Source: Bradyrhizobium uaiense (GTDB taxonomy: Bacteria > Pseudomonadota > Alphaproteobacteria > Rhizobiales > Xanthobacteraceae). From it: a stretch of 64,000 nt of DNA. This document shows, piece by piece, positions 24,997-33,701 of this stretch. Numbering within the stretch: position 1 is the first letter of the stretch; each line of letters begins with the position of its first letter. Where the stretch lies: NCBI RefSeq assembly GCF_010811875.1, contig NZ_VKHP01000005.1, positions 1 through 64,000 of the forward strand, given 5' to 3'. Both the position numbers and the translations under genes were made by a program. The notes under the pieces were generated by a model. It was given only the letters and a program-made list of their open reading frames with translations. It was not told the origin of the DNA and searched no databases.

Positions 24997-27246
24997 TTAC
25001 AAGCCGCGTGCGATCCGGAACCCGACATTCTCGGTGCGATTCTCGGTTGCAAAGCCACTGCGCGCGGCGGAGCGCAGTGCATCCGGCCCGTCGCGGAGCG
25101 AGCCGCCGCGCAGTGCGTGCGCGGCGCAATCAGCCTCCATGCGCGCCGAGCCGTCACTCGGTGAGCCCGCATCGGAAGGGCGCCAGCAGTCCTCAGTCCA
25201 CTCATAGACGTTGCCGTGCACCTGATAGAGCCCGAACGGATTGGCGGCGAAGAAGTCGACCGGCAGCGAGCGATTGCGAAACTCGCCTTTCTCGCCATTC
25301 GCATACTGGATCGAGCCGTTATAGTTCGCCTGCCGCGGTGTGATGCTGGCGCCGAACCAGAAGGGCGTGGTGGTGCCGCCGCGCGCCACATATTCGCGCT
25401 CGGCCTCGGAGAGCAGCCGATACGGCTTGCCGGTCGTCCTGGCGAGCCATGCTACGTACCGTTTGGCGTCCTTCCACGAGACGTTGACGACCGGATAGCG
25501 ACCGCGCCGGCCGTTCTGATCGGCCGGACGATACCCGTCGCAGCCGCCCGCGGCGACACAGGCGTCCCATTCGTCGAAGGTGACCGCGAACTTGCCGACC
25601 GCGAAAGCCTTGATCGACACGGAGCGCTCGGTGCCCTCGTTGCTCGCCCGCCCGGCCTCGCTCTTGGGTGACCCCATGGTGAAGCTACCGGCGGGCACCA
25701 CCACCATCTCGGGACACCTGGCACAATCGCGGAACGCACCTCCCGGCTTGAGAGCAAACGGGGCGATCGGGAACTGCACCGGCAGCGCTGCGACTTGCAT
25801 ACGCTCGGTGCTGTCGTGCAGATCGGCGATCCTCTGACGCGCCTGTGCCGCATAGATGCTGTCGCCATAAAGCTGCAGGAACGCTTCGAGCATTTGCGGC
25901 TCGGTCGCATCCTTGACGGCGACCCAGGCCTTTGCGACCTCGGCCGCGTTCGACGGCCGCGCCGGCGAGGCGGGGGATGCAGGGCCTTGCGGGGTAGCCG
26001 CAGCCTGGCGCCGGCGCGCGGCTTCGAGCCGCTCGCGCGCCGGGGCCGCATAGATGCTCTCGCCGTGCACGCTGATAAAGCGCTCGAGTGCGGTCACGTC
26101 ATTCGAGTCCTTCGCCTCGATCCACGCCTGCGCCGACTCCATCGCGCTTGGCGGCTTGCGGCGTGACGGCACGAGTGCCGGGCTGATCGCCGCCGGCGGC
26201 TGCGGCACCAGAATGGCCGTCGGCGCAGCCGCCGAGGCCGCCGGCAGCGATGCGATGACGGTTGCTACGGCTTGCGGCTTCGCCGCCGTATCGAGCCTCG
26301 CCTGCGCTAGTCCGGCGTAGAAGGTGCCGGGGAACTGGCGCACGAAGGCCTCGAGCAGATTGCGATCGGACGTGTCCTTTACGCTTGCCCAGGCCGCCGC
26401 AGCCTCGCTCACGCCCGACGAGGGCGCGCTGACGGATGGGCGCGGACCACTTGGCGGCACCAGGAAGAAGTCGCCCGACAATTCGTGATAAAACGCCGGC
26501 CGCTGGTCACGCCCGATCGTTGACGCCAAGGCCTCGACATCGGTCCGCAGGCGCTTGGCGAGGTCAGTAACCTCGAGACCGGGCTCCTTCAGGAGCGGCA
26601 GCAAGGTGCGCGTGTAAACCGAATTCGGATTGGCGTCGGCGTCGGAAAGCGCGTCGAGCGCGCCTTGACCGCTGCCCGCCGACATCATCACCAGCGTGCC
26701 CTTGGGAGGATCTTCGCGCTTGAGCCCGCGGGTCGAGCCGACGCCGCGCGTCACTCCCGGCCCCGCAAAAGGGCTATCGCGGCAGGCATCGATGATCCAG
26801 ATCGCGACCTGTGGGTTCTGCTCGCGCAGCCGTTCCATCAACGATCCCACACGGATCGCATTCCCGCGCATCAGTTCCTCGCCATCGTCAGGGCGTGGAA
26901 CATCGCGGGTCAAAATGAAGTTCACGCCGTTGAGCTCGATGCCATGGCCGGCGAAATAGATCGTGGTCACATCGCCGGGCTGCACCGAGTCGAGGAAGCG
27001 CTGCCAGGTGCGCAGGAAATCGCTGCGGGTTGCGTTCTCGGCTTGGACCACCTGAAATCCGACATCCTTTAGCGTCGCGGCAACCGCACGTGCGTCGTTG
27101 ACTGCCTTGTGCAGCTGCTGATCGGACTTGAGATTGTCGTAGCTGTTGATTCCGACGACGAGCGCAACGCGCTTCGCCTCGGCCGGTGCGACCGAGAGAG
27201 CCAGCAGACCGAACAGGACTGCTACCAGGCGCCTTAGGCGATGCAT
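24997..27246 (-). CDS. exported caspase-fold (C14) protease with helical repeats and SUMF1/FGE-like domain
   Basis: A 749-residue exported protein. Signal peptide (LVAVLFGLLALSVAPAEA), then a caspase p20-like domain (about 25-250) with catalytic His101 (YFAGHGIE) and Cys155 (IIDACRDSPF). The middle holds three related repeats of about 35-40 residues, seen as EAFVRQFPGTFYAGLAQ, ERFISVHGESIYAAPAR and EAFLQLYGDSIYAAQAR. The last 230 residues are a formylglycine-generating-enzyme-like (SUMF1) domain: VVVPAGSFTMGSPKSE, VNVSWKDAKRYVAWLA, GNVYEWTEDCW. Such domains in caspase fusions are thought to bind partners or substrates. ATG 27246 starts the signal. Its cell location is inferred as periplasmic. 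It is transcribed away from the DUF4384 operon. Confidence 0.9.
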   Translation of the reverse strand: MHRLRRLVAVLFGLLALSVAPAEAKRVALVVGINSYDNLKSDQQLHKAVNDARAVAATLKDVGFQVVQAENATRSDFLRTWQRFLDSVQPGDVTTIYFAGHGIELNGVNFILTRDVPRPDDGEELMRGNAIRVGSLMERLREQNPQVAIWIIDACRDSPFAGPGVTRGVGSTRGLKREDPPKGTLVMMSAGSGQGALDALSDADANPNSVYTRTLLPLLKEPGLEVTDLAKRLRTDVEALASTIGRDQRPAFYHELSGDFFLVPPSGPRPSVSAPSSGVSEAAAAWASVKDTSDRNLLEAFVRQFPGTFYAGLAQARLDTAAKPQAVATVIASLPAASAAAPTAILVPQPPAAISPALVPSRRKPPSAMESAQAWIEAKDSNDVTALERFISVHGESIYAAPARERLEAARRRQAAATPQGPASPASPARPSNAAEVAKAWVAVKDATEPQMLEAFLQLYGDSIYAAQARQRIADLHDSTERMQVAALPVQFPIAPFALKPGGAFRDCARCPEMVVVPAGSFTMGSPKSEAGRASNEGTERSVSIKAFAVGKFAVTFDEWDACVAAGGCDGYRPADQNGRRGRYPVVNVSWKDAKRYVAWLARTTGKPYRLLSEAEREYVARGGTTTPFWFGASITPRQANYNGSIQYANGEKGEFRNRSLPVDFFAANPFGLYQVHGNVYEWTEDCWRPSDAGSPSDGSARMEADCAAHALRGGSLRDGPDALRSAARSGFATENRTENVGFRIARGL

Positions 27247-27376
27247 GTCGTCGAACCCGCTCTCCCGCGCGGCCGTCGGGTCATAGCATAGGAGGTATGG
27301 CCCGCGGCCCAGCGTGCCTCCAAACATTTTGGTGCCCGAGGGGCCGGCGGCCGAACCGGCGCAGGGGTCAGCACGG

Positions 27377-27976
27377 TCATGCGGACATTCCGGGCTGGAG
27401 TTCCAATCGCAGCTGTCGAATCGATGCGCCGAACATCGCCTCGACGATCCCTTTCGAGCGGATCACCACGGTCCCATGCGGCGTGCGGATGCGTTCCAGG
27501 AACCCCGCCTTCGTGAAGGCGACGACCAACTTGCGGCACGTCTCGGTCGACATGATCGTAACCAGGAAGCGGGCAAGATTGCTCTGATCGAGGCTGCCGC
27601 GCGAGCTGCGCCAGACGTCAAGCAGGCGAGGCATCGTGTCGCCGGTGAAGATCGCCTGCAGCAGGCGTTCCGAGGTCAGATTCATGCGCCGCATCTTCTC
27701 CTCGTCCTTGAGCACTTCGGCGAGATAGCGATTGTGCATGTCGGCAAGCGCGTGGATGTCGTCGGTGTCGTAGAAACCATTCGCCTTGAGGAGAAAGAAG
27801 AACTCGCAAAGGTGATAGGAGGACTCGAGCCGCAGCGCGTTCAACACATCGGCGCTCTGGTCGACGCTTGCCGCGCAAATCTCCTCGTTCAGCTGCGCCC
27901 GCGCGTGGCGCATCCGTTCCAGGAGATTGAGATCGGCATCGAGCTCCGTGCCCATGATCGTCGGCTTGCTATCCAT
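27377..27976 (-). CDS. winged-helix DNA-binding protein, function unknown
   Basis: A 199-residue soluble protein. The C-terminal half (SNLARFLVTIMSTETCRKLVVAFTKAGFLERIRTP is split here as SNLARFLVTIMSTETC and KLVVAFTKAGFLERI) looks like a winged helix with a beta-hairpin GTVVIRSKG, as in Crp- or MarR-like regulators. The N-terminal half is alpha-helical without a known ligand motif. ATG 27976 is used; it has no ribosome site of its own but overlaps the end of a ten-codon leader frame at 27969-28001 that has one. It lies 130 bases upstream of the caspase-SUMF1 gene on the same strand and divergent from the DUF4384 operon, so it is a natural candidate regulator of the protease island. Confidence 0.7.
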   Translation of the reverse strand: MDSKPTIMGTELDADLNLLERMRHARAQLNEEICAASVDQSADVLNALRLESSYHLCEFFFLLKANGFYDTDDIHALADMHNRYLAEVLKDEEKMRRMNLTSERLLQAIFTGDTMPRLLDVWRSSRGSLDQSNLARFLVTIMSTETCRKLVVAFTKAGFLERIRTPHGTVVIRSKGIVEAMFGASIRQLRLELQPGMSA

Positions 27977-28001
27977 TATCAGGGGTGGACGTAAGGTGCA
28001 T
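27969..28001 (-). CDS. candidate leader peptide (10 codons) overlapping regulator start
   Basis: ATG 28001 is preceded by GGAGG with an eight-base spacer. The frame reads MHLTSTPDNG and ends in TAG, so its last codons overlap the ATG at 27976 of the winged-helix gene (AATGGATAG). This is the layout of translational coupling by termination and restart. It may instead be a relic of the gene's original start. Confidence 0.4.
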   Translation of the reverse strand: MHLTSTPDNG

Positions 28002-28231
28002 GGCGGTGGCCTCCAATTCAATGGGAGGTGTACTTAATCGTGGTGAGCAGGGGAAGGGGTCCGCGCCTTCTCACATTCCGGGCTTTCCTCTAAGGCTGCA
28101 CAGGTTGTGCGGGCTCGACGTCGCAGGGCTCGCACCACACCGAACGCATCCTCGCAGGTTGTCGAACGGGTTCTGGCAAGCTGCGAGCTGGAACACGATC
28201 GAGGATCGAATCGCCCCGACCAGGAGATCCC

Positions 28232-29356
28232 ATGTCCAAGCCTGTCCTCTTTGCACTCGTGGCTGTCGCCTTGACGGTTGGTCCGGCAGCTGCGCAACCC
28301 CAGCTCGGTCAGGGCACCGAGCGCCAGCTCAGCGTGCAGCAGGTTCAAGCCTACAACGCGACGGGCCCCAGCAACACGATCCAGCTCGAGGCGAGCTTCG
28401 ACCGCCCCAGCGGGCTGTATGCGAATGGCGAGCACGTCCAGCTTTCGGTTCGCACCAGCGAGGACGCCTATGTGACGATCGTCACCGTCGGCCCGACGGG
28501 CAAGGTGACGCAGTTGTTCCCAAACGAAAGCCAGCCGCAGTCCCTGGTGCGCGCCAACGCCCCGCTGCAGGTTCCGGCCTCGCCGAGCAGCGCGCAGATC
28601 GTCGTTGGCCCGCCCTTCGGGTCTGAGCTGATCAAGGTGGTCGCCACGTCGCAGCCGAACGGCTTCGTCGCCGCGAACCAACTGAGCGGCACCGGGGCAT
28701 TTCGCAGCGTCGAGGCGAGCGTCGAAGATCTGATGCGCAACCTTACCGTCGCGGCCGCGTCGGCGCAGGGAGGCAAGTTCGCGCAGCAGAATCTGGTCCT
28801 GCGCACGGTCGCGCAGGCGACGCCGGTCGCCGCGCTGCCGCCTGCGCCACCGGCTCAAGTCGCGCAGGCCGCCGTGGCTCTGGCGCCAGCTCCGACCGCG
28901 CAGGCCGGACTGGTGCCGCAGATGAACAACACGCTGCTGCTCGCAGTTGCGACGGACAAGCAGACCTACCGCGTCGGCGAGCGCATCACCTTCGCAGCGA
29001 CGACCCAGACCGCCTGCTCGCTGACGGTGTTCGACGTGGCGGCGAACGGCCAGGCGCGCCAGGTGTTTCCCAACAAGAACGCGACCGGCAACGCGATTCC
29101 GGCCGGACAGCTGACGGTGGTCTCGGGAGGTTCCGCCTCGACCGTGATCGATGCGCGCGGGCCGGTCGGCACATCCACGCTGATCGCGGTCTGCTCGACC
29201 GACGCGACTCCGGCAACCGTCGTCGCGCCTGACCAGACCAACATCTTCACCGCGATGCCGTCGCTCGAAGGGCTGCGTACCGACCTCCTGAATGTCTCGC
29301 GTCGCCTGCCGAGCGGCACCTCGATCACGTCTGTCAATCTGACCATCCAGCCTTGA
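28232..29356 (+). CDS. exported protein with two DUF4384-like domains
   Basis: A 374-residue secreted protein. Signal peptide (LFALVAVALTVGPAAA, cleavage before QPQLG), then two related beta-rich domains separated by an Ala/Pro linker: the first (about 50-190) has AYVTIVTVGPTGKVTQLFPN, the second (about 230-360) has SLTVFDVAANGQARQVFPNK. The Y/F-x-x-x-F/V-x-x-xx-G-x-x-x-x-x-F-P-N pattern is that of DUF4384, a domain common beside caspase-fold proteases and Ser/Thr kinases in bacteria. ATG 28232 follows AGGAGA. It is the first gene of an operon with OmpA, caspase-DUF4384 and trypsin-DUF4384 genes. It may be a scaffold in the envelope. Confidence 0.82.
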   Translation: MSKPVLFALVAVALTVGPAAAQPQLGQGTERQLSVQQVQAYNATGPSNTIQLEASFDRPSGLYANGEHVQLSVRTSEDAYVTIVTVGPTGKVTQLFPNESQPQSLVRANAPLQVPASPSSAQIVVGPPFGSELIKVVATSQPNGFVAANQLSGTGAFRSVEASVEDLMRNLTVAAASAQGGKFAQQNLVLRTVAQATPVAALPPAPPAQVAQAAVALAPAPTAQAGLVPQMNNTLLLAVATDKQTYRVGERITFAATTQTACSLTVFDVAANGQARQVFPNKNATGNAIPAGQLTVVSGGSASTVIDARGPVGTSTLIAVCSTDATPATVVAPDQTNIFTAMPSLEGLRTDLLNVSRRLPSGTSITSVNLTIQP

Positions 29357-29385
29357 CCGAGCAGAGGGGCGGCCGGAGAATCACA

Positions 29386-30327
29386 ATGCCAAAACCTTCC
29401 ATGGTTATGGGCGCCCTGGTCGGCATCGGTCTCGCCGGGACGATCTATGGCGAAACCGTGAGAGCGGCGGATTGCACAAGCTTGCTTGCGCGCTTCAATA
29501 CCGCGGTGCAGGCGCGCTCGCTGGAGGATGCCAAGAAGGCCGAGAGTGCGATCGCGGGCGACGCCGTGTGCGGTGCGTCGCTGATCCAGGTGCAGAACAC
29601 CCGTGCGGCGCTCGAGCTTGTCATTGCCGAGGCGCTGCCCGCCAATTCGCCGCAGCGCGAGGCGCTGACCGTCGATGCCGACAAGCCGCAAGTCTCGTGG
29701 AAGGCCGCAGCCGTGCTCGGCGCGCAGCGCTTCGAGCAACGGCGTTTTGCCGATGCGGCGGGCACCTACATGCGCGCAATCGAAATCATCAAGGACGCGA
29801 CCAAGACGCCGCATGCGCCGGCTCCCGAGCTGATCAATGAGATCCTCGACCGCGCCACGCAAGCGCGCCTTCTGGCCGCGAACGAGCAGGCGCCCGGCTC
29901 GGTGTTCGTCGCTTCCGCGAAGGATCATCGCGACGGCAGCGTCGGAGGTGTGATGTCGGAGGACGTTCGCGGCTTCCATCCGGTCTCGATTCCGCTGCCG
30001 ATCCGCTTCGATTTCAATTCCGCACAGCTCTCGCCGATCGGGCAGCAGGCCGTGAACGAGCTTCTTTCGGCAATTCAGCAGCAGCATCCGGCGCAAATCA
30101 TCCTGGTCGGGCATACAGATGCCGTTGGTTCGGACGAATACAATATGCGCCTGTCCGCGGAGCGGCTGAAGGCGGTCGAGCGCGCGCTGCGCGAGGCCGG
30201 CGTGTCGCAACCGATCCAGGGCGTGGCGATGGGCAAGCGCCAGCCGCTGCGCGTGGTCGATCCCGGCTCGCTCACGCAGGAAGACATCAACGCGCTCAAC
30301 CGGCGCGTCGAATGGCGGCGGCGCTAG
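29386..30327 (+). CDS. OmpA-family cell-wall-binding protein
   Basis: A 313-residue exported protein: signal peptide (GALVGIGLAGTIYGETVRAA), a helical TPR-like middle (about 30-180, QRFEQRRFADAAGTYMRAIE), and an OmpA domain (about 200-313) with IRFDFNSAQLSPIGQQAV and IILVGHTDAVGSDEYNMRLS. It would bind peptidoglycan non-covalently and place the operon's proteins near the wall. GGAG upstream of ATG 29386 supports this start. Its 3' end overlaps the caspase gene by 16 bases, so the two are probably translationally coupled. Confidence 0.88.
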   Translation: MPKPSMVMGALVGIGLAGTIYGETVRAADCTSLLARFNTAVQARSLEDAKKAESAIAGDAVCGASLIQVQNTRAALELVIAEALPANSPQREALTVDADKPQVSWKAAAVLGAQRFEQRRFADAAGTYMRAIEIIKDATKTPHAPAPELINEILDRATQARLLAANEQAPGSVFVASAKDHRDGSVGGVMSEDVRGFHPVSIPLPIRFDFNSAQLSPIGQQAVNELLSAIQQQHPAQIILVGHTDAVGSDEYNMRLSAERLKAVERALREAGVSQPIQGVAMGKRQPLRVVDPGSLTQEDINALNRRVEWRRR

Positions 30328-31979
30328 TGCCGGCTGGTTCACAGTTGGGCGCGCGGGCTAGAGGCACGGTGTCTTGGCTGAAATTGAGCAGCACCGCCGG
30401 TCTCCTGATCGGACTGCAGGCGGGGATTGCCGACGCCGCCACATTGCAGAGCCCCACCGGCGGCCCGGTGCGTGCGCTCGTCATAGGGGCCGATGACTAT
30501 GTCGCGGAGCGCCACCTCAAGGGGGCGGTCGCGGATGCGAGCGATCTCGCCGGCGCATTGCGCAAGGCGGGTGTGAGCGACCTGACGGTACTGCTCGACC
30601 GCCAGGCCACGCGGCAGAGCGTCATGGGGGCGCTGCAGCAGATGACCGCCAATGCGAAACCCGGCGATCTCGTCTTCATCAGCTTCGCGGGTCACGGCGC
30701 GCAGTTGCCCGAACGCACCCCTGGATCGAACCCGGACGGCATGGACGAGGTATTCGTTCTGCCCGGCTTTGAATCAGCCGGGCCGGGAACGGCCGAGCGT
30801 ATCATCGACAAGGAGCTCCATGCCCTGCTGCAGCGCCTCGAGCAGCGTGGTGTGTTTACGCTTTTCGTCGCCGATACCTGCCACGGTGGCGGGCTCGTCC
30901 GCAGCGTCGATGAGCGCGCGACCGACATCAGCTACCGCCAGGCGAGTATCCTGCGTATCGAAGCGGACGAGTTGCAGCCGATCAACACCCCTGCAGAAGC
31001 CATGCTCGATGAGACGAACTTCGAGAAGCTCACCTTCCTCGGCGCCGTCGACAAGAATTCCAAGGCGCCGGAAGTCCGCATCTCCGGCCAGCCGACCTTG
31101 CGCGGCGCGTTGAGCTACGCGGTAGCTCGCGCGATCGAGGGCACGGCGCCGGCGCTGATCGAAGGCGGCGTGGTCAACCGCAAGCGGCTGTTCGAGTATG
31201 CGCGACAGCTCGTTTCGCAATATTCCGAGCAGCGCCAGGTCATCACGGCCGAGCCGCTACGTTCGGCCGCGCTGATCGAGGCACCGGCCTTCAGGCTGCT
31301 CGCTGCGGCGCCGGCGGCCGGCAACGCGCTGCTGCCCTGGAAGGACGTGCCGGTTCGCATCCGTTTCGCCGGTGGCCCGCGCGAAGCGGTTGCGCTGGTC
31401 ACGCCGGTGACGACGCCGTTCAAGATCGTCGGCGACCGTGAGCCGGCCGAACTCATCTGGGATAGCCGTTCCGGCGACGTCGTGAGCGATACCGGCAGCA
31501 TCATTGTGCTGGGCGCACCCGAACGCGATCTTCCCGGCATCGTCGACCGCACGCGCGCGCTCAGTGCGCTGCAGAAGCTGGCGGAAGCGCGACCGCAGAC
31601 AATCGTGCTGCAACCGAACAATGCGGTGCACCGCAATGGCGAAAGCGTCGCGTTCGAGGCCGACGGTGTGCGCGGCCGTTTCGTGGTCGTCCTCAATATC
31701 AGCGGCAACGGCACGGTCCAAATGCTGTTCCCGCGTGTCGGAGAGAACGACGCATTTCCGAAGGGGACATGGCGGCTTCCCTTGACCGTGAGCGAGCCGT
31801 TCGGCGGCGACACGGTCGTGGCGTTCGTGTCCGAGCAGCCTTCGCCGACGCTGCTTGATGCGCTCCATCATCTCGACGGCAAGAAGAACCCGGCACGGGT
31901 CGTCGAGCTCCTCGAGCAGGAGATCAAGCGCGCGCCAGGTGCAAAGATCGGAATGGTCGGGTTGTTTACCACTCCCTGA
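30312..31979 (+). CDS. caspase-fold (C14) protease with C-terminal DUF4384
   Basis: A 555-residue protein. A hydrophobic segment at about 26-42 (SSTAGLLIGLQAGIADA) may be a signal. The caspase domain (about 52-300) has catalytic His128 (ISFAGHGAQLPE) and Cys190 (FVADTCHGGGL). The Asp before the catalytic TCHGG and the downstream loop are typical of orthocaspases that cleave after Arg or Lys. The C-terminal part (about 420-545) is DUF4384-like: VVVLNISGNGTVQMLFPRVG and DTVVAFVSEQPS. ATG 30312 overlaps the OmpA gene; a GTG in frame at about 30369 would put the hydrophobic segment closer to the N-terminus. The trypsin-type gene follows after 16 bases. Confidence 0.88.
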   Translation: MAAALVPAGSQLGARARGTVSWLKLSSTAGLLIGLQAGIADAATLQSPTGGPVRALVIGADDYVAERHLKGAVADASDLAGALRKAGVSDLTVLLDRQATRQSVMGALQQMTANAKPGDLVFISFAGHGAQLPERTPGSNPDGMDEVFVLPGFESAGPGTAERIIDKELHALLQRLEQRGVFTLFVADTCHGGGLVRSVDERATDISYRQASILRIEADELQPINTPAEAMLDETNFEKLTFLGAVDKNSKAPEVRISGQPTLRGALSYAVARAIEGTAPALIEGGVVNRKRLFEYARQLVSQYSEQRQVITAEPLRSAALIEAPAFRLLAAAPAAGNALLPWKDVPVRIRFAGGPREAVALVTPVTTPFKIVGDREPAELIWDSRSGDVVSDTGSIIVLGAPERDLPGIVDRTRALSALQKLAEARPQTIVLQPNNAVHRNGESVAFEADGVRGRFVVVLNISGNGTVQMLFPRVGENDAFPKGTWRLPLTVSEPFGGDTVVAFVSEQPSPTLLDALHHLDGKKNPARVVELLEQEIKRAPGAKIGMVGLFTTP

Positions 31980-31995
31980 AGTGAGGCGAGAACTC

Positions 31996-33516
31996 ATGTC
32001 TCTCAAGCAAATCGCGGCGCTCGTCGGTCTCATCATCCTGGTGCTGCCCTTGCCGCTGCGCGCACAAAGCGCTGTCCCCACGGCTAACGACGACGACTAC
32101 GAGGAGAGCATGCGCGTGGTCGGCGGCAATCCCGCCGAAAACAATGCCTGGCCATGGCAGATCGCCTTTTTCCAGCGCCGCGCCTCCGATGGAGTGTTCA
32201 CATTCTTCTGCGGCGGATCGGTGATCGCGTCGCATTGGGTCTTGACCGCCGGGCATTGCTTTGCCGGCGGCCGGCTCGGCCCAGACGACGTGCTCGTGGT
32301 CGAGCAGACCAACATGATCGCGCGCAGTCTGCCGGGCGGCACGGTGCCGGCGGATCGCGGCCGGTCCCTGAAGGTGCAGCGCATGATCGTGCACGAGGGC
32401 TACGATGCGGAGTCGCACGAAAACGACGTCGCGCTGGTGCAACTCGCGACCCCGGCGCGCTCCAAGCCCTCGAAGCTCGCGCGCTTGCCGTCGCCGATCG
32501 AAACCGAGGGGCGGCTCAGCACGGTCACCGGATGGGGCCTGTTGAAGTCGCGCTATTTCGATCGCGAGAAGAAAGTGTGGATGGATTCCGACACGCGCCA
32601 GCCGATCCCGGACGGTCAGGAGAACCTCTATCTCACCGAGTCGATGATGCAGGTCGACCTGCCGCTGATCGATCACGTGGCCTGCCGGCAGGCCTATCAA
32701 GGTGACCGCGGGCGCGGTATCGACCGCCGCACCATCTGCGCGGGCTATGCGGAGGGCGGCAAGGACGCCTGTCAGGGCGACAGCGGCGGACCCTTGGTCA
32801 CCAAGGACGAACAGGGCCACTATATACAGATAGGCGTGGTGAGCTGGGGGCTCGGCTGCGCCCGCGCCGGACGGCCCGGCGTCTACTCGCGCGTGTCGGC
32901 TTTCTCCGGCTGGATCAAGCAGCAGACCGGCAGTGACGTGTTCACGGCTGCCGACGCCGTCGCTCCGGCCGCCGTGCCGGTCGCTGTGCAAACCTCGATC
33001 GCGCATTCGAACGAGGCCAACCTGCGCATCGGCGTTGCGCCCGGGACGACGTTGCGCATCGGGCAGTCGGCGCAAATCCGGGTTGATTCGAGCCGCAGCG
33101 GCTATCTGGTGCTGTTCGACGCGACGCCGGATGGGAAGGTGACGCAGATCTTCCCGAACAAGCAGTCGCTCTCCAGTCCGGGCAGCGGCGGAAATCAACT
33201 GCGCGCGGGAGTACCGTTCCAGATTCCGGACCAGTTCGCAGGCTTCACCTACATGATCGACCCGCCGGTCGGCCAGGGTACGCTGATCGCGGTGCTCGCC
33301 GACAAGCCGGTCACATCGGTCGACGTCCCGCCGATGCCGCGTGCGCTCGGCGAGCCGGAGGATGCGGTCGAATATATCGGACGCATCGCCGACGAGCTGA
33401 TCGCGCGCGATCTCAATCTGGTACCTGCCGCGCCCGCGGCGCCGGGGGCTGGTCCGCAGAGGCCGCCGAACACGAACTGGTCGATGGCGTCGCTGCGCTA
33501 CCGCGTAGTTCCCTGA
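31996..33516 (+). CDS. trypsin-like (S1) serine protease zymogen with C-terminal DUF4384
   Basis: A 506-residue exported protease. Signal peptide (QIAALVGLIILVLPLPLRA), an acidic propeptide ending in Arg40, then the S1 domain starting VVGGN at 41. Catalytic residues are His87 (LTAGHC), Asp144 (HENDVALV) and Ser263 (GDSGGP); Asp257 six residues before Ser263 gives trypsin specificity for Arg/Lys. Cleavage after Arg40 would free Val41 for the activating salt bridge. A DUF4384-like domain follows (about 345-460, GYLVLFDATPDGKVTQIFPN). GTGAGGCGAG precedes ATG 31996. Last gene of the DUF4384/OmpA/caspase operon. Inferred to be an extracytoplasmic protease activated by another protease or by itself. 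Confidence 0.92.
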   Translation: MSLKQIAALVGLIILVLPLPLRAQSAVPTANDDDYEESMRVVGGNPAENNAWPWQIAFFQRRASDGVFTFFCGGSVIASHWVLTAGHCFAGGRLGPDDVLVVEQTNMIARSLPGGTVPADRGRSLKVQRMIVHEGYDAESHENDVALVQLATPARSKPSKLARLPSPIETEGRLSTVTGWGLLKSRYFDREKKVWMDSDTRQPIPDGQENLYLTESMMQVDLPLIDHVACRQAYQGDRGRGIDRRTICAGYAEGGKDACQGDSGGPLVTKDEQGHYIQIGVVSWGLGCARAGRPGVYSRVSAFSGWIKQQTGSDVFTAADAVAPAAVPVAVQTSIAHSNEANLRIGVAPGTTLRIGQSAQIRVDSSRSGYLVLFDATPDGKVTQIFPNKQSLSSPGSGGNQLRAGVPFQIPDQFAGFTYMIDPPVGQGTLIAVLADKPVTSVDVPPMPRALGEPEDAVEYIGRIADELIARDLNLVPAAPAAPGAGPQRPPNTNWSMASLRYRVVP

Positions 33517-33701
33517 GCGGCATGCATCGCAAGGGGTGGGCGCGGCGCACCACAATCAGCAACACGCGCCAGGTGCGATAACGTCAAATCGGCGGAAAGA
33601 CAAAAGCGAGATGACGGAAAGCATCGTCATCTCGTTCCATGAGCAGGTCGAAGCCGTAGCCGCGGCGGATTGCGTGCGCGAATCCGCCGTCCGAAGAGCT
33701 G

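Noticed and set aside
31966..33555. 529-codon open frame on the minus strand
   Set aside because: Antisense to the trypsin-type protease, whose triad and signal peptide are clear; the reverse frame is Arg/His-rich with no fold.
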